Positions 63,341 to 64,000 of a stretch of 64,000 nt of DNA are shown piece by piece. Numbering within the stretch: position 1 is the stretch's first letter; the number at the start of each line of letters is the position of its first letter. Source of the stretch: Eutreptiella sp. 'Long Island Sound 2002' (Eukaryota; Euglenozoa; Euglenophyceae; Eutreptiales; Eutreptiaceae); the NCBI GenBank assembly GCA_964036045.1, contig OZ038378.1, positions 41,975,228-42,039,227 on the forward strand. Reading direction: 5' to 3'. The position numbers were made by a program, and so were the translations under genes. The notes beneath the pieces are model-generated. The model did not search any database. It worked only from the letters and a program-made list of their open reading frames with translations, and was not told the origin of the DNA.

Positions 63341-64000
63341 AGGAGGTGGACTGACCAGGACTCCCTCATCATCGAGTTCCATCGGCCGACCAGCAAGGCC
63401 GCACACCCAGCTTCAGCAGCCGCGTCACCCACCTCCACAACCACACCGGAGCAACCGCTTCAACAACCACCACCAAGAACCTCAAGACCAAGTACGCCCC
63501 CCGCTGCCATGGTAAACTGGCAAGAAGCGGGCAAGACGTGGCCGCGGCCCCACCCCCATGCGGTGCGCCTACTGCGTGGGTTGGTGTGGGACCAGCACTA
63601 TCGCCACAGCCATCCCCAGTGCGAAGGCGGCATGCCCGGGAGCTTCGGGCTCCGCGAAGATATGGGCCCCGACCCCCTGCAGGCAGTCGAAGACTGGCTG
63701 CAGGTGGAAGGGTTTGCCTTCTGCTTCCGCCAGAGGCCCTGGAGGGTCTGGACCCGGCCAGACAGGCCCGGCGAAGGGCTGCGCCCCGACGGGATTGAGG
63801 AGGACCAGAACTCCAACGAGTACCCGTCGGGCGCCACGATCAACGTCTTCATGTGGGAGATGATGGAAAGGAAGTTCCCGGAGCCGGGGACCGAGCGCAC
63901 GCTGCAGGGAAGCAGCAGCAGCGCGTCTCCTGGTAAGGAGATGCGGTCTGCCGGGGACAGGAGGCGGGACAAGAAGTGGCGGGAGTACCAGGAATCCCTG
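63341..64000 (+). CDS. Start of another gag-like gene, cut by the window
   Basis: The frame is open from just after a TGA (63338-63340) to the window end, with the first ATG at 63509 (164 codons to the edge). Before the ATG it reads DSLIIEFHRPTSKAAHPA. After it come VRLLRGLVWDQHYRHSHPQC, DPLQAVEDWLQVEGFAFCF and a basic stretch at the edge (DRRRDKKWREYQ). It has protein-like composition and no stop, whereas the other two frames are Pro/Arg-rich shadows. It resembles the N-terminal part of a retroelement Gag only in style; the family is not established. Confidence 0.55.

Overview
This is nuclear DNA of a repeat-rich eukaryote, most likely a protist or microalga. The genes have GT-AG introns, the mobile elements are of eukaryotic types, and much of the window is satellite DNA. 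I cannot name the species. There is no ordinary single-copy housekeeping gene; nearly every recognisable protein belongs to a mobile element. Many of the longest open frames (about 5.7-9.0 kb and 40.5-45.9 kb) are only translations of GC-rich repeats.

Layout. 0.5-2.05 kb: a repeat protein on the minus strand with one internal stop. 2.05-4.2 kb: doubtful exons, a palindromic array and a dispersed ~185-bp repeat. 4.2-9.4 kb and 43.6-46.5 kb: arms of a long inverted repeat built from CACAGCA-type arrays and a shared ~650-bp block; a 1.38-kb insertion with an 8-bp target duplication sits in the left arm. 9421-28446: a 19-kb element with terminal inverted repeats (TGTACCCTTCGTGAAC) and a 7-bp target duplication, inserted into a 63-bp satellite that resumes at 28.45-29.54 kb. 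All its genes are on the minus strand: dioxygenase-like proteins, two transposases ending in an EGSHRRLK-type motif, a PiggyBac-type transposase, and acidic or coiled-coil proteins. 30.57-31.56 kb: a small inverted-repeat unit carrying the start of a second dioxygenase gene. 31888-37794: a 5.9-kb relative of the 19-kb element, in a ~190-bp satellite, with a transposase and a four-exon Gln/Glu-rich protein. 37.8-43.6 kb: ~190-bp and ~208-bp satellites. 46.5-50.7 kb: duplicated repeats and decayed retroelement pieces. 52.7-59.8 kb: a Ty3/gypsy-type gag and pol (protease, reverse transcriptase, RNase H, no integrase). 63.3-64.0 kb: the start of another coding region, cut by the window end.

The most unusual signal is in the introns. 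Within one gene or module, introns share a short, often palindromic, CG-containing motif that differs between modules: GTATACGGCCGTATAC (20-28 kb), GCGTTCTGCGCG with GCCTCTGG (10-16 kb), GCGCGCGCTA (33-37.4 kb) and GTTATCGCGCGATAAC (30.8-31.3 kb). Most introns whose two ends I could place are phase 0. Together with 2-oxoglutarate dioxygenase-like genes next to the transposases, this suggests a family of large DNA transposons that carry their own repeat marks inside introns and at their ends. The link between marks and dioxygenase is inference. Many exons show a single in-frame stop, or a frame change at a G run, so most copies look damaged or the sequence has homopolymer errors.
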